64,000 nt of DNA from Bombella pollinis (GCF_026385485.1 NZ_JANIDX010000001.1:248001-312000), one strand, 5' to 3'; numbered from the stretch's first letter, positions 34,165 through 44,515 are shown. A program made the numbers and translations. Notes: generated from the sequence alone by a model not told the origin.

Positions 34165-35088
34165 TTAAAGGGTTGATGGTCCATATTCTGCCGCAACATG
34201 CAGCAACGTTTGCCCTAAGGGCGTCTTAGCCATTTTCTGCCCTGTGGCGATCAATCTCTCACGCGGGATGAAACCCATCCGATAAGCCGCCTCTGTTGGC
34301 GAGCCCACCAGTAATCCTTGGCGGGATTGAATCGCCTGCACAAACGTCCCCGCTTGCATCAAACTATCAGGCGTTCCCGCATCCAACCACGCACAACCAC
34401 GGGCTAGCCGGTCCACCTCTAGCGTCCCTTCTGCTAGATAGATGCGGTTCAGGTCCGTAATTTCCAACTCACCACGGGCACTTGGTTTCACCTGACGTGC
34501 AAACTCACAAACCCGCTCATCATAGAAATAAAGCCCCGTCACCGCCCAATGAGATGGCGGATTAATCGGCTTTTCTACAATATCCACCGCACGGCCTGTC
34601 TCATCAAAGGAGACAACGCCATACCGCTCTGGGTCCCGTACTTGATAAGAAAACACCGTTGCCCCATGCGGACGGCACGCCGCATCCCGCAACATATGCT
34701 CCAACCCATCTGCAAAAATCAGATTATCACCAAGAATCAACGCACAAGGTGAGCCTGCAATCCAATCCTCAGCAATCTGAAATGCCTGTGCGATCCCTTC
34801 CGGCTTAGGCTGAATACGATAGGTAAAGCTCACCCCAAATTGCTCACCACTGCCCAATAAACGCTGAAACTGCGCTTGGTCCTCCGGCGTTGTGATGATC
34901 ATAATCTCCCGTATCCCTGCCAAAATCAGGGTCGTAAGCGGGTAGTAAATCATCGGCTTATCATAAACAGGCAAGAGCTGCTTGGAGGCCGCCAAAGTCA
35001 TTGGGTATAAGCGCGTCCCAGAACCACCAGAAAGCAGAATCCCTTTTGTAACATGCTGCTTTTTAGGGTTAGCCTGTGTATGTCTCAT
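34165..35088 (-). CDS. rfbA: Glucose-1-phosphate thymidylyltransferase
   Basis: RmlA makes dTDP-glucose, the entry to dTDP-rhamnose. 307 residues. The nucleotide motif L-S-G-G-S-G-T-R-L-Y-P-M-T (19-31) is followed by K-Q-L-L-P-V-Y-D-K-P-M-I-Y-Y-P and L-I-L-G-D-N-L-I-F. About 14 residues precede the usual family start, but the ATG at 35088 overlaps the rfbB stop by four bases, supporting it. Confidence 0.95.
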   Translation of the reverse strand: MRHTQANPKKQHVTKGILLSGGSGTRLYPMTLAASKQLLPVYDKPMIYYPLTTLILAGIREIMIITTPEDQAQFQRLLGSGEQFGVSFTYRIQPKPEGIAQAFQIAEDWIAGSPCALILGDNLIFADGLEHMLRDAACRPHGATVFSYQVRDPERYGVVSFDETGRAVDIVEKPINPPSHWAVTGLYFYDERVCEFARQVKPSARGELEITDLNRIYLAEGTLEVDRLARGCAWLDAGTPDSLMQAGTFVQAIQSRQGLLVGSPTEAAYRMGFIPRERLIATGQKMAKTPLGQTLLHVAAEYGPSTL

Positions 35089-36140
35089 TTCTGTACTCCC
35101 AGCCGCTGCCCGTCATAACGCTGCTCGCGCAAACGCTGCCACCAGGCTTTGTGCTCTAAATACCACTGGATTGTCCGGCGCAGCCCGGTCTCAAAATCAT
35201 GCTCGGCCTTCCACTCCAAACAGGTCTCGGCATGGCTTGGGTCAATCTCATAACGGAAATCGTGCCCCGGCCGGTCACTAACAAAAGAAATCAACCGTTC
35301 TCGTGGCCCGGCTGGGTCTGGCGCAAGCTCATCCAAAATAGCGCATATTTGCCGCACAACATCGAGATTCTTACGCGGCTGACGGGCACCAATAGCGTAA
35401 GTCTCCCCCGGTTTGCCACGCTCCACAGCCCGCACCAACGCCGCAGCGTGGTCCTCCACAAATAACCAATCCCGAATATTCTCCCCCTTGCCATAAACCG
35501 GCAAAGGCCGCCCCTCTAATGCATTAATAATCATCAAGGGGATGAGCTTCTCTGGAAAGTGCCATGGCCCGTAATTATTGGTCGTATTGGTCACAAAAGC
35601 TGGGAAGCCATAAGTATGATACCATGCCCGCACTAAATGATCCGATGCCGCCTTGCTGGCCGAATAGGGGCTACGTGGGTCATAGGCTGTCTCCTCCGTA
35701 AAAGGAGGGGCCTCAGGCTCCAGATGGCCAAACACTTCATCTGTTGAAATATGAAGGAAACGGAACCCCGCCTTTTTAGCACCCTCTAGCCCTAACCAAT
35801 ACTGGCGCGCCGCCTCTAATAAACAATAAGTGCCGACAACATTAGTCTGAATAAAAGCCCCCGGCCCATCAATCGAACGGTCCACATGGCTTTCCGCCGC
35901 CAAATGCATAATCGCATCTGGCTGAAACGCCGCTAACGCACGCTCCACCGCATTTTGATTGTTAATCGAGATGGCTTCATGCCTATAACGCGGCTGCGTC
36001 GCCACCTCTGCCACTGTCTCTTCAGAGGCAGCATACGTCATACAATCAATATTCAGAACCTGATGAGATGTCTTTCTCAAGAGATGCCGTATCACAGCAG
36101 ACCCAATGAAACCACATCCTCCCGTTACAACAATCTTCAT
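35085..36140 (-). CDS. rfbB: dTDP-glucose 4,6-dehydratase
   Basis: RmlB, an NAD-dependent extended short-chain dehydratase of 351 residues. The Rossmann motif is T-G-G-C-G-F-I-G (6-13), the catalytic set is S-T-D-E-V-F (Asp134, Glu135) with Y-S-A-S-K (Tyr159, Lys163), and N-N-Y-G-P-W-H-F-P-E-K follows. It is the first gene of the rfbBACD operon, with AAGGGA before its ATG. The 180-base spacer to the divergent galE holds the promoters of both; I could not pick a confident one. Confidence 0.95.
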   Translation of the reverse strand: MKIVVTGGCGFIGSAVIRHLLRKTSHQVLNIDCMTYAASEETVAEVATQPRYRHEAISINNQNAVERALAAFQPDAIMHLAAESHVDRSIDGPGAFIQTNVVGTYCLLEAARQYWLGLEGAKKAGFRFLHISTDEVFGHLEPEAPPFTEETAYDPRSPYSASKAASDHLVRAWYHTYGFPAFVTNTTNNYGPWHFPEKLIPLMIINALEGRPLPVYGKGENIRDWLFVEDHAAALVRAVERGKPGETYAIGARQPRKNLDVVRQICAILDELAPDPAGPRERLISFVSDRPGHDFRYEIDPSHAETCLEWKAEHDFETGLRRTIQWYLEHKAWWQRLREQRYDGQRLGVQK

Positions 36141-36321
36141 TCCATCCCTTTCCTACATCCCTCATTAACTTAGGAGAAGCATATCTCACATTACTGACCA
36201 GACCTTAACAGCTTATCGCTGCAATAGCGTATTGTCACACAACAAGCACCCTCTTTCTTTTTCCATCGTAACACCATACCCTTCCCCCACAGCTTAACAA
36301 TGCAAAGGAAGCCTCCCCGCT

Positions 36322-37308
36322 ATGCGTTATCTTGTTACAGGTGGAGCCGGTTTTGTCGGTAGCCATGTGGCTCTCGCTCTCATAGAGCATGGCCACCACG
36401 TCACCATTTTAGATAATCTTAGCACCGGCCACCGCGCCGCCATCCCAACTGGAGCTCAATTCCACGAGGTTGATCTTCTAGACACGAATCGTCTTAACAC
36501 CATCCTAGCAAACGGCCCTTGGGATGGCGTATTACATTTTGCAGCACTTTCTTTGGTCGGAGCCTCTATGGCGACACCGTACCATTACCTGCGCCAAAAT
36601 ATGCTAACATCCCTTAATTTAATTGAAGGCTGCGTCCGCTATAACGTCCCGCGCTTCCTATTCTCCTCCACAGCGGCCTTATTTAATAATCAAGGTAACA
36701 CCCCTCTCTCTGAAGACTCACCCATTAATCCCGGCTCCCCCTATGGGGAAAGCAAATTCCTCATCGAGCGCGCCCTTAACTGGGCCGAGAGAATACACGG
36801 CCTCCGCTATGGCTGCCTACGTTACTTCAACGCTGCCGGGGCAGATGCCAAAGGCCGCCTCGGTGAGGACCATCAGCCCGAAACCCATCTCATCCCCCTC
36901 GCGCTAGATTCTGCTTTAGGCCGCCGTCCGCCTCTCAAGCTTTTTGGCAATGACTACCCAACACCAGATGGCACCTGCATCCGCGATTACGTTCATGTTA
37001 GCGATTTAGCCGAAGCACATATCCTCACTCTCAATCGCCTTGATACTGGTTCAGTAACCTACAATCTCGGTACAGGGCAGGGCTTTAGTAATTTGAATAT
37101 CCTCAAAGCAATCGAAACAGTAACGGGAAGAGAGTTACCCTGGGATTGGGCCCCTCGCCGTGAGGGGGACCCTGCCATTTTGGTCACCGACCCCACGCGC
37201 ATCCGTACAGAGCTTGGCTGGCAACCCCGTTACACCAAAATTGAAGATATTATAGAAACTGCCTTCCGCTGGCGGCTTGCCCACCCTAATGGCTATAGGG
37301 GCTTATAA
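36322..37308 (+). CDS. galE: UDP-glucose 4-epimerase
   Basis: Interconverts UDP-glucose and UDP-galactose for surface polysaccharides. 328 residues: T-G-G-A-G-F-V-G-S-H at 6-15, F-S-S-T-A-A-L near 114-120 and catalytic Y-G-E-S-K (Tyr141, Lys145), then R-Y-F-N-A-A-G-A-D. AAAGGAAG precedes the ATG. Its 3' end overlaps the next convergent gene by 16 bases (37293-37308). It marks the left border of the AT-rich island but still has the base composition of the flanks. Confidence 0.92.
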   Translation: MRYLVTGGAGFVGSHVALALIEHGHHVTILDNLSTGHRAAIPTGAQFHEVDLLDTNRLNTILANGPWDGVLHFAALSLVGASMATPYHYLRQNMLTSLNLIEGCVRYNVPRFLFSSTAALFNNQGNTPLSEDSPINPGSPYGESKFLIERALNWAERIHGLRYGCLRYFNAAGADAKGRLGEDHQPETHLIPLALDSALGRRPPLKLFGNDYPTPDGTCIRDYVHVSDLAEAHILTLNRLDTGSVTYNLGTGQGFSNLNILKAIETVTGRELPWDWAPRREGDPAILVTDPTRIRTELGWQPRYTKIEDIIETAFRWRLAHPNGYRGL

Positions 37309-38747
37309 CTAAGCAACAGCATATGGCCTTGCCCTGTGAAGACGGGGCGATAGCCTGCTTTTTGCAACCATCCATCAAAATAAGTGCTTTTTGTACGATA
37401 AGCATCAGGTGCCCCATAAAGCTGCACAAACGCAACCTTATGATTCATGATGAACGCCTGTACCGGGTAAGGTCCCCCTCCGACCTTTAAAGCCTCTGCC
37501 AGATTAAACATATCAACCGGATAAGTCGCATGCGCCCAATAACATAACGCCATATCCGTGCATAATGTATCGTCTTTATGAGCCTGCATCAGCCGGATAT
37601 TCTCAGCCCATGATGCCTCTTTTTCATGAATAGATACAATATCATGATAAAAGCTCACCCCCCGTATAGGCACAAGAAACATTAATGACAGCGACATAGT
37701 GGCGCACATATAAGACATCACGCCCCCACATCGCGCATCATTTAATAATGTCGCAAGCCCTATCCCACATAAAAGCGTCCCCGCCACAAGCACATCAAAC
37801 ATGCTATTATAATCTACACCCGCCCCCATTGATCCCATTAACCCAAAAAAGAGAGCGAACATCAAAAACAACAATGCAAATACAATATTATCATGTATTC
37901 TTATTTTTTTTCTGTAATAAATCGCTACCCCAATACCAGATACAACAATACCCACCATCAATAAGAGCGCTTTCACCCCATGCACAATACGCCCTAGCCG
38001 CACCGTCCGCTTATGCGAAAACACATCATGGAAAAAAGACATCCCATATGCTTGATAACAAATAGAAAACCCTATTCCGAGGCATATAACTAACATACTC
38101 GCCCATAAAAATGCCTTTTTCTTATCTAAAAAAAACATCCATACACATAGAGCTGACGGCAAAGCCACTAAATTATGTTTAGTAAATCCACCCAATACAA
38201 TAAACAGAACACTTAATAAGAGACGCCACCATACAAAACTAACGCGCCCAGACGAAAATAAAACATAAACCCCAACCAACATAAGACATTGCGCCAACCA
38301 TTGAGGGTCATTCATTCCAAAATAATTATAAAATGCTGTATTCATGGTTGCCAGAAATATAAGAGATCCCGCCCAACCAGATAGCGCACTCCTCGTCATA
38401 ATATTTATTAAACGTTGTATAATAATAGATGATAAAATTATGGACAAACAGGAAATTATACGCCCTACAATGATGGCATCTCCACCTAATTTTATCACCC
38501 ACCCAAAGATAAAAAAGGATAATGGAGGATAATTATTAAATATAAATCCCGTTTCAGACGAATATAGCTGATGCCCGCCTACCCCTATCCCCCAGCCCGC
38601 TAACAGGGCATTCCACCCCTCATTATAATCCAGCGCAACATGATGGAACATCACAGCCCCTGTGCGTAAACAGGTGAGTAAAAACACTACGCACCACATC
38701 AAGCTCCATAGTCCTAAAATAACTTTTTTTCGTGCTGTGTTAGACAT
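37293..38747 (-). CDS. Polytopic membrane glycosyltransferase, GT39-like
   Basis: An integral membrane protein of about 484 residues with roughly ten to twelve hydrophobic helices. Near the N terminus the first periplasmic loop reads D-Y-N-E-G-W-N-A, the acidic motif of PMT/ArnT-type (GT-C) transferases that use a polyprenyl-linked sugar. N-N-Y-P-P-L-S-F-F-I-F follows. The C-terminal soluble tail has no recognised fold. The start is uncertain: ATG 38747 has AGGTAGAG upstream, and in-frame codons further 5' reach 38822. The role is probably a sugar addition to a surface glycan; acceptor and donor are unknown. Confidence 0.65.
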   Translation of the reverse strand: MSNTARKKVILGLWSLMWCVVFLLTCLRTGAVMFHHVALDYNEGWNALLAGWGIGVGGHQLYSSETGFIFNNYPPLSFFIFGWVIKLGGDAIIVGRIISCLSIILSSIIIQRLINIMTRSALSGWAGSLIFLATMNTAFYNYFGMNDPQWLAQCLMLVGVYVLFSSGRVSFVWWRLLLSVLFIVLGGFTKHNLVALPSALCVWMFFLDKKKAFLWASMLVICLGIGFSICYQAYGMSFFHDVFSHKRTVRLGRIVHGVKALLLMVGIVVSGIGVAIYYRKKIRIHDNIVFALLFLMFALFFGLMGSMGAGVDYNSMFDVLVAGTLLCGIGLATLLNDARCGGVMSYMCATMSLSLMFLVPIRGVSFYHDIVSIHEKEASWAENIRLMQAHKDDTLCTDMALCYWAHATYPVDMFNLAEALKVGGGPYPVQAFIMNHKVAFVQLYGAPDAYRTKSTYFDGWLQKAGYRPVFTGQGHMLLLSYKPL

Positions 38748-38872
38748 TAAATCTCTACCTACTATCCTCATATTCCTAATTTTAAGCTTTATCATGCCCT
38801 CTCTACATGATATACGCATCACCCGCTACATTTTTCGATGTATAACATACCCTCTTAAAGAATCAGACCTTT

Positions 38873-40357
38873 ATGCGCTCCTTTTTAAATGCGTCCCCCT
38901 TAAAAAAAACTTTAGATAATTGGTATTTTCTCTATTTTTGTTTGCTCCTCGTTGCATATTTATCCCGCGCTGCCCTTTTAGGTAATCCTTTTATCTTTTT
39001 TGATGAAGAGTTTTACCTTTTTGTTGGGGGGCGCATGCTCCACGGCGATCTCCCTTATGTCGATATCTGGGATAGAAAACCTATTGGCATTTTCCTTATT
39101 TATGAGTTTTTTCATCTTTTTGGCCCCTATCGCATCTGGGCTTACCAGATAGGTGCACTCCTTAGCGCGTGGCTGACCTCTATTTTTTGCCTTAAAATTG
39201 CCCGCTCCATCGCCCCAATTGGTGGAGCCTTCTGTGCAGGGTGCCTTTACCTTATTTGGAGTGTTGGCTTTGGCGGCATGGGAGGGCAATCCCCTATTTT
39301 TTATAATACACTCATCACAGCGGCTATATTGATTATACTCCAAGGACTACAAAAAAGAACAGTTAAAAACCTCACAATATCCGGATGGGTTAGTATGGTT
39401 TTATTTGGTCTATCCATACAAATAAAACCTACCGTTGCTTTTGAGGGGATATATGTTGCACTTTTCCTTCTATATATTTTGTATAAACATAATATAAAGA
39501 TTCTCACCCTTTTTATAACAGCTTTTGGCTGGAGTATTACAGCTCTTCTACCATCATTCTGTGTCATCGTTACATATGCTTCTTTAGGACATCTCTCTGA
39601 GTGGTGGTTTGCTAATGTAATCTCTATATTTCTAAAACAAGACCCACCCCATAATACCCTCATTTCATTGTGGCATTGGGCTCATTGGGGAATAATTCTA
39701 GGCGTTCTTTTTGTCAGTACTATAGGGGGGCGTTTTCTACTTCTTAAAGCGCGCCCCAATAATATACTTCATATCTTTATTATGGGCTGGGCCTTTACCG
39801 CATTCCTAGGGTTTTTCATATTCGGCAGCTTTGCAACACATTACGCCCTTCCCCTCTTTGCGCCATTCTTTATCAATGCAGCCCCTCTTTGGTCTGCTAA
39901 AGTAGGTCGCCTATGGCTTACATTTTTAACCGGTTTTGGCGCAGTATGCGCTTACTACAGCACAGAGAAAGTACTTAGCAATGGCTCCCAAAAGGACCTG
40001 ACAACCATCACACAATTACTCTCATCAGCTCCCGGTTGCGTTCTAATGGATCACGGCCCCGATATTATCCTTGATGCATTACCTCATTATTGCCCCGTGA
40101 CGACCTTACCTTTCTCCTGGCATCTCGACTCCGCGCCGGAAAGAAAGGCCCTCCCCCTTGACCCAGCAACAGAAATCAAGAGAATCTTTCAGACGCCTCC
40201 ACGCTATATCATCCTAGATAGCGATGTTAAGGACTATAGTGGTGGGAATATAGATGTTATTAATATCGTACATGAGCATATAATGGCATCCTACCATGAA
40301 ATATATCGCCATAAACGCCGTAAGGATGATAATATACTAATCTATATGCATAATTGA
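38873..40357 (+). CDS. Polytopic membrane glycosyltransferase, GT39-like
   Basis: A 494-residue membrane protein with many hydrophobic helices. The first loop carries F-F-D-E-E-F-Y-L-F-V-G-G-R-M, followed by G-D-L-P-Y-V-D-I-W-D-R-K-P-I-G, a pattern typical of GT-C enzymes of the PMT_2/ArnT group. A soluble tail of about 110 residues includes Y-I-I-L-D-S-D-V-K. It is divergent from the gene at 37293-38747 and about 56 bases before the next plus-strand gene, from which it is separated by an extended -10 promoter. Confidence 0.65.
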   Translation: MRSFLNASPLKKTLDNWYFLYFCLLLVAYLSRAALLGNPFIFFDEEFYLFVGGRMLHGDLPYVDIWDRKPIGIFLIYEFFHLFGPYRIWAYQIGALLSAWLTSIFCLKIARSIAPIGGAFCAGCLYLIWSVGFGGMGGQSPIFYNTLITAAILIILQGLQKRTVKNLTISGWVSMVLFGLSIQIKPTVAFEGIYVALFLLYILYKHNIKILTLFITAFGWSITALLPSFCVIVTYASLGHLSEWWFANVISIFLKQDPPHNTLISLWHWAHWGIILGVLFVSTIGGRFLLLKARPNNILHIFIMGWAFTAFLGFFIFGSFATHYALPLFAPFFINAAPLWSAKVGRLWLTFLTGFGAVCAYYSTEKVLSNGSQKDLTTITQLLSSAPGCVLMDHGPDIILDALPHYCPVTTLPFSWHLDSAPERKALPLDPATEIKRIFQTPPRYIILDSDVKDYSGGNIDVINIVHEHIMASYHEIYRHKRRKDDNILIYMHN

Positions 40358-40370
40358 TGTCCTTTCCCTA

Positions 40371-40379
40371 TGGTATAAT
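40371..40379 (+). promoter_or_regulatory. Extended -10 promoter before first GtrII-like gene
   Basis: TGGTATAAT matches the extended -10 consensus TGnTATAAT exactly, 34 bases before the ATG at 40414. A good -35 is not obvious, which extended -10 promoters tolerate. Confidence 0.45.
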
Positions 40380-40413
40380 CTCTCTCATATAGGTCTAGCT
40401 AACATAGAGGACT

Positions 40414-41976
40414 ATGAAAATGCCCCCTCTCTCTTATAAGTACTCTGAAACATCTATACGCTTTCTCATCTTCCTATCTATCTTGGGGTTGTTCTTATAC
40501 CCTATCCTCCACGGCAATTTTTATTATCCAGATGACTATTATCGCTCTGCCACTGGGGATATTTCATGCACACAAACAGGCCGCTTTCTTGCCCAACTTA
40601 TCTTTATTACTATAAATGCAAGCAATATAGCATATGATTTATCTCCACTCCTCCAAGTATTAGCAATTATCTTTCTCTCCTTTTCTCTTGCGTCTCTATC
40701 ATTAAAATGGAAATTAAATCGTACATCTTCAGCTTTAGCTTTAAGCCTTACTGTCTGTACACCTTTCTTTCTTCAAGACTTATCCTATCGCTTCGATAGC
40801 CTCACTATAAGCATGGCATTATCATGCATAATATGGTTTTTTATTTTAGAAAAAACATTTACCTCTTCCTATAAAAAAATATTATTTAAATCAATATTAT
40901 TGTTATCTGCACTTAATCTTTATCAACCGACATTGAATACATTTTTAATATTTTCAATAACTGAGTCATTATTTATATTGTATGATAAAAATGCTAGATA
41001 TTCCATTCGCTCCCTTGTAGCGAATATATTATATCTCCCCATCCCGCTTATTATTTACAAATGTGAAGTAATCTTTAGAAAAGACGAGAGTTACTCATCA
41101 CTTCACGCTCAATTCACACATAATTCATTCATAATCCTAAACAATATTCGAAAGTTATTGAAATATGCCTTCCTAGAATTTGGTATCCATGGCGGAGGAC
41201 TAGAAATCCTTTTAGGAATCTTCTTGATAATTGGCTTGACGAACCTTCTTTATACTTTCTACAAAAAGGGTAAACTTCCATATCTCTCCTTATCTCTATT
41301 TTATATTATTCTTTCTATTTGTTCCTTAGCAGGATTTCTCTCACTTTTAAGATATCCTGTCTTTGATATGCGCGTTTTCATAGCAAATGGTGCATTCCTT
41401 TCTATTTTCATGTTATTCTTTATAGGGAGAGAAGCCTCATTTCAGAAAACCCCCATTAAAATACTCCTAGCCAGCTGGGTACTCCTCATCCAAATGACAT
41501 TTTCAACACAATGGGGAAATGCCATTGCAGCTCAAACTGAACTTAACGAAGCTATAGCCAGCAATATTGTCAATGATATTTATATCCTTTCCAAACAACG
41601 TCCTGTTTTCATCCGTATTGAAGCCCAACATAAAACAGTCAATAACATCACGACAATCGCTACCCAGACGGATGATGGTATTCTTGATGTCCCTGTTCCA
41701 TTTATTACTAAAAAGATATGGCTGGCACGGCGCGCTATATTTGACCATAATGTAATTTATGATCCACTTGGAGAGTTCATCCTGAAAAAGCATGACCTCC
41801 AGAGCAATGCCACGTATTTCCGCTCTATCGACGAAAGCTCCCAATTTCCCTTTGCTCTAGCCCAAAACATATATGAGCATTGTTCATATGAGGCCATGCG
41901 TGCCAATAGGTATTACAATATCTATAAAAAAGGGAGCTATATCCTCGTTGACTTCTCCCATAAATGTAACGAATAG
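40414..41976 (+). CDS. GtrII/GtrC-type membrane glucosyltransferase, copy 1
   Basis: A 520-residue polytopic membrane protein of the 'glucosyltransferase domain' (Glucos_trans_II) type, which in Shigella and Salmonella phages adds glucose to O-antigen. Family-like features are the first-loop Y-P-D-D-Y-Y-R, T-G-R-F-L-A-Q-L, the D-L-S-P-L-L-Q-V-L helix and L-S-Y-R-F-D-S-L-T. The C-terminal soluble tail ends R-Y-Y-N-I-Y-K-K-G-S-Y-I-L-V-D-F. It is clearly paralogous to 47751-49349. AGAGG lies 4 bases before the ATG. Unlike copy 2, no GtrB gene is directly upstream. Confidence 0.75.
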   Translation: MKMPPLSYKYSETSIRFLIFLSILGLFLYPILHGNFYYPDDYYRSATGDISCTQTGRFLAQLIFITINASNIAYDLSPLLQVLAIIFLSFSLASLSLKWKLNRTSSALALSLTVCTPFFLQDLSYRFDSLTISMALSCIIWFFILEKTFTSSYKKILFKSILLLSALNLYQPTLNTFLIFSITESLFILYDKNARYSIRSLVANILYLPIPLIIYKCEVIFRKDESYSSLHAQFTHNSFIILNNIRKLLKYAFLEFGIHGGGLEILLGIFLIIGLTNLLYTFYKKGKLPYLSLSLFYIILSICSLAGFLSLLRYPVFDMRVFIANGAFLSIFMLFFIGREASFQKTPIKILLASWVLLIQMTFSTQWGNAIAAQTELNEAIASNIVNDIYILSKQRPVFIRIEAQHKTVNNITTIATQTDDGILDVPVPFITKKIWLARRAIFDHNVIYDPLGEFILKKHDLQSNATYFRSIDESSQFPFALAQNIYEHCSYEAMRANRYYNIYKKGSYILVDFSHKCNE

Positions 41977-41988
41977 ACCCCATATAAA

Positions 41989-42021
41989 AGGAGCAGCCCC
42001 TTACATTATGGGACTGCTCCT
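41989..42021 (-). terminator. Terminator between convergent island genes
   Basis: AGGAGCAG (41989-41996) pairs perfectly with CTGCTCCT (42014-42021), with extra pairs closer to the loop. On the minus strand it is followed by TTTTATAT, so it mainly ends the transcript of the gene at 42035-43456. It may also slow transcription from copy 1. Confidence 0.75.
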
Positions 42022-42034
42022 CTAGGCTTCATTC

Positions 42035-43456
42035 TCACTTAAAGATTTTGTGGTAGTAATAATATCCAACCCCATGCGGCATGTATGGATAACATGGTCC
42101 CAACTCAGAGAATCCATATAAAAGAGAATTAAAATTAGATACTAAAACACTAACTACAATAAGTGCCATCAATATTTTCTTAAGATATGGAACGTCACTC
42201 TTATACCTAACAATATAAATAAGCCCCAACGCTCCCAATAGAATAATGTCCGGATAAAACTCCGCCCGATACCGGTAATTCATACTAATCGCTATCATCA
42301 TCAAAAAAGCAGGGATACCTAATGATATAATGACTGCTCCAACCAACAATCGATGAAAAGGGAATATATCCTTCCTCCTATTAAATAAAAGAGTCCATAG
42401 GAAAATGCCCCCACAGAGCATCATGAACCCATCTGTCAAAAAGAAACTACTCGCAGGTAACTCATTCGCGTCAATTAGTTTGGTAAATTGCTGTTGAAAC
42501 AGAAACGTCCCATCATGTTTTTGGAAAACCCATATAGGAAAAAAGAAATATATGAAACCCAAATAAAACCTATGAATATTAAATAATCCATATAATTTTG
42601 TTCTAAAAAGACGGTCAGGATACTCAATATTATATAAATATAAGTTATAATTCGCAAATGTTAGAGGGTTCCCCCACCTCTCATAATTAACATAAGCCGT
42701 AATGACTATCCCAAGCCCGGATAAAACAACTGGCAGCAGAATCAACTTTATTGAGCCTGTTAAATCCTTCTGCTTGGATTTTAAACAAGCCTTATACGTG
42801 AAATACACTAAAAAACACAATAAAGCAGCATATAAGCCAATCCCCATAGAGACACGCGTCAACAACGCACCACTAGCAGCAATCGCCATAGAAGGGCCAG
42901 CTTGCCGCCAATAGGTCTCATCAAATATTGTTTGTATAGCGGAATATATAAACCATCCCGCAAAAGCTAATGACCAAAAACAAACCTCTTGATACAACTT
43001 ATGCTCGAAAAAACATACTTGCTCACCTGAGAAAGCAAATACAATGGCCAAGCTTACAGAGGCCCATCGCGCTTCTTGAAAAAACTTGCAAGACAAAAAA
43101 TCCCATATCCTATAATTAAAGAACAGTATAATAAGAAGAGCAATTATAGATGAAAGGCGCGTTATATCCAAATGAAGCCCATTAGGAAATAATAAAATAG
43201 GTATTCTTAAAAAGGCAGGAAAAATACCCCAATAAGCATATACTCTGCCATCACGCAGAAACCCCTCCTCTTGCACGGTCCATGGGGCAACATCAAATTT
43301 CCCATGAAGCATATGTTCCATCATACTATTGAACGTTAACCTTACACCCTCCTCTCTATATTCAACCGGAAAATGAGACCAACTTAGAATACTCACAACA
43401 CTCCACAACGCAGAGAATATCCATATAAGTGAAATTATATTCTTCTTTGTTATCAT
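42035..43456 (-). CDS. Polytopic membrane protein, probable sugar transferase or polymerase
   Basis: A 473-residue integral membrane protein with about ten hydrophobic helices. A luminal first loop contains the acidic stretch E-Y-R-E-E-G-V-R, and a later loop R-D-G-R-V-Y-A-Y-W-G. No specific family is certain; the shape fits a GT-C transferase or an O-antigen-processing protein. The ATG at 43456 has AAGGAGAT upstream. It is 18 bases downstream of the GT2 gene 43475-44419, so the pair is probably an operon in which the GT2 makes the lipid-linked donor. Confidence 0.55.
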   Translation of the reverse strand: MITKKNIISLIWIFSALWSVVSILSWSHFPVEYREEGVRLTFNSMMEHMLHGKFDVAPWTVQEEGFLRDGRVYAYWGIFPAFLRIPILLFPNGLHLDITRLSSIIALLIILFFNYRIWDFLSCKFFQEARWASVSLAIVFAFSGEQVCFFEHKLYQEVCFWSLAFAGWFIYSAIQTIFDETYWRQAGPSMAIAASGALLTRVSMGIGLYAALLCFLVYFTYKACLKSKQKDLTGSIKLILLPVVLSGLGIVITAYVNYERWGNPLTFANYNLYLYNIEYPDRLFRTKLYGLFNIHRFYLGFIYFFFPIWVFQKHDGTFLFQQQFTKLIDANELPASSFFLTDGFMMLCGGIFLWTLLFNRRKDIFPFHRLLVGAVIISLGIPAFLMMIAISMNYRYRAEFYPDIILLGALGLIYIVRYKSDVPYLKKILMALIVVSVLVSNFNSLLYGFSELGPCYPYMPHGVGYYYYHKIFK

Positions 43457-43474
43457 ATCTATTATCTCCTTCTC

Positions 43475-44419
43475 CTATTTTTTCTCTAAGAATTTTATTG
43501 GATAAGAAAGGTAAGCTAAGTATTTCTTTTCCTTCCGGGCAATAGCTACTGTATCTAATATTAAACCACATACAAAGCTTAAAAAAGATAATATAATAAA
43601 CGATACAGATAATATTGCCGTAGGAAGCCTAGGAACAATGCCATGATCTAAATAAAATGATATTATAGGCCAGCCTAGAGAAATACCGGAAACAAATAAA
43701 ATAAATGCAATAATCGAGAAAAGAGAAAAAGGTTTCTCAAGCCTCACGATATTAACGATAGTGCCTAATATTCTTATACCATCTTGATATGTTTTCAATT
43801 TAGAGACACTCCCTTGAGGGCGTTCTACATACTTTGTAGGTATTTCCCCTATAGGCAAACCAAGCCCCAAAGCATGAATGGTAAACTCCGTCTCAATTTC
43901 AAAGCCTCTTGATAACGATGGGAAAGACTTAACAAAACGCTTTGAAAAAACACGATAACCTGACAGCATATCCGTAAGACGACGCCCAAATATCAACGTC
44001 ACTAACCCTGTTAGCAACTTATTGCCTAAAACATGGCCACGCCGATAAGCTGCCTTCTGTGTTGTAACACGCGCCCCATTTACCATGTCCAGCCCCTGCT
44101 CATGCGCCATCTTCAAAAGTTTAGGGGCCGCCTCAACCTCATACGTTGCATCGCCATCAACAAGTACATAGAAATCTGCCTCTATGTCCGAAAACATGCG
44201 CCGGACAACATGTCCCTTCCCTTGCAAGGTCTCAGTACGTACAATAGCCCCAGCATATCGGGCGACATCTATAGTTTTATCAGTAGAATTATTATCATAA
44301 ACATAAATCGGGACATCCCTCATAACCTCCCGAAATGAACGAACAACCTGTCCTATAGCCATTTCTTCATTATAACACGGTATTAAAATAGCTATTTTTA
44401 TATCATCGTAACTCTTCAT
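43475..44419 (-). CDS. Polyprenyl-phosphate glycosyltransferase (GT2)
   Basis: A 314-residue GT-A transferase. I-A-I-L-I-P-C-Y-N-E-E opens the fold, V-Y-D-N-N-S-T-D-K-T is the nucleotide-sugar site and V-D-G-D-A-T-Y the metal motif. G-R-R-L-T-D-M-L-S-G-Y-R-V-F is typical of dolichol-phosphate-glucose/mannose synthase relatives, and two C-terminal membrane helices (about 230-300) anchor it. It probably supplies polyprenyl-phosphate sugar to the membrane transferase encoded just downstream. AGAGGG lies before the ATG. Confidence 0.82.
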   Translation of the reverse strand: MKSYDDIKIAILIPCYNEEMAIGQVVRSFREVMRDVPIYVYDNNSTDKTIDVARYAGAIVRTETLQGKGHVVRRMFSDIEADFYVLVDGDATYEVEAAPKLLKMAHEQGLDMVNGARVTTQKAAYRRGHVLGNKLLTGLVTLIFGRRLTDMLSGYRVFSKRFVKSFPSLSRGFEIETEFTIHALGLGLPIGEIPTKYVERPQGSVSKLKTYQDGIRILGTIVNIVRLEKPFSLFSIIAFILFVSGISLGWPIISFYLDHGIVPRLPTAILSVSFIILSFLSFVCGLILDTVAIARKEKKYLAYLSYPIKFLEKK

Positions 44420-44515
44420 ATATCACCCTCTACAAACACCTCTCACAAGAAGAATTCTAATTATCATATAAGTATTAAACAACCACTACCTGCATGAAAA
44501 CAATACACCATAACC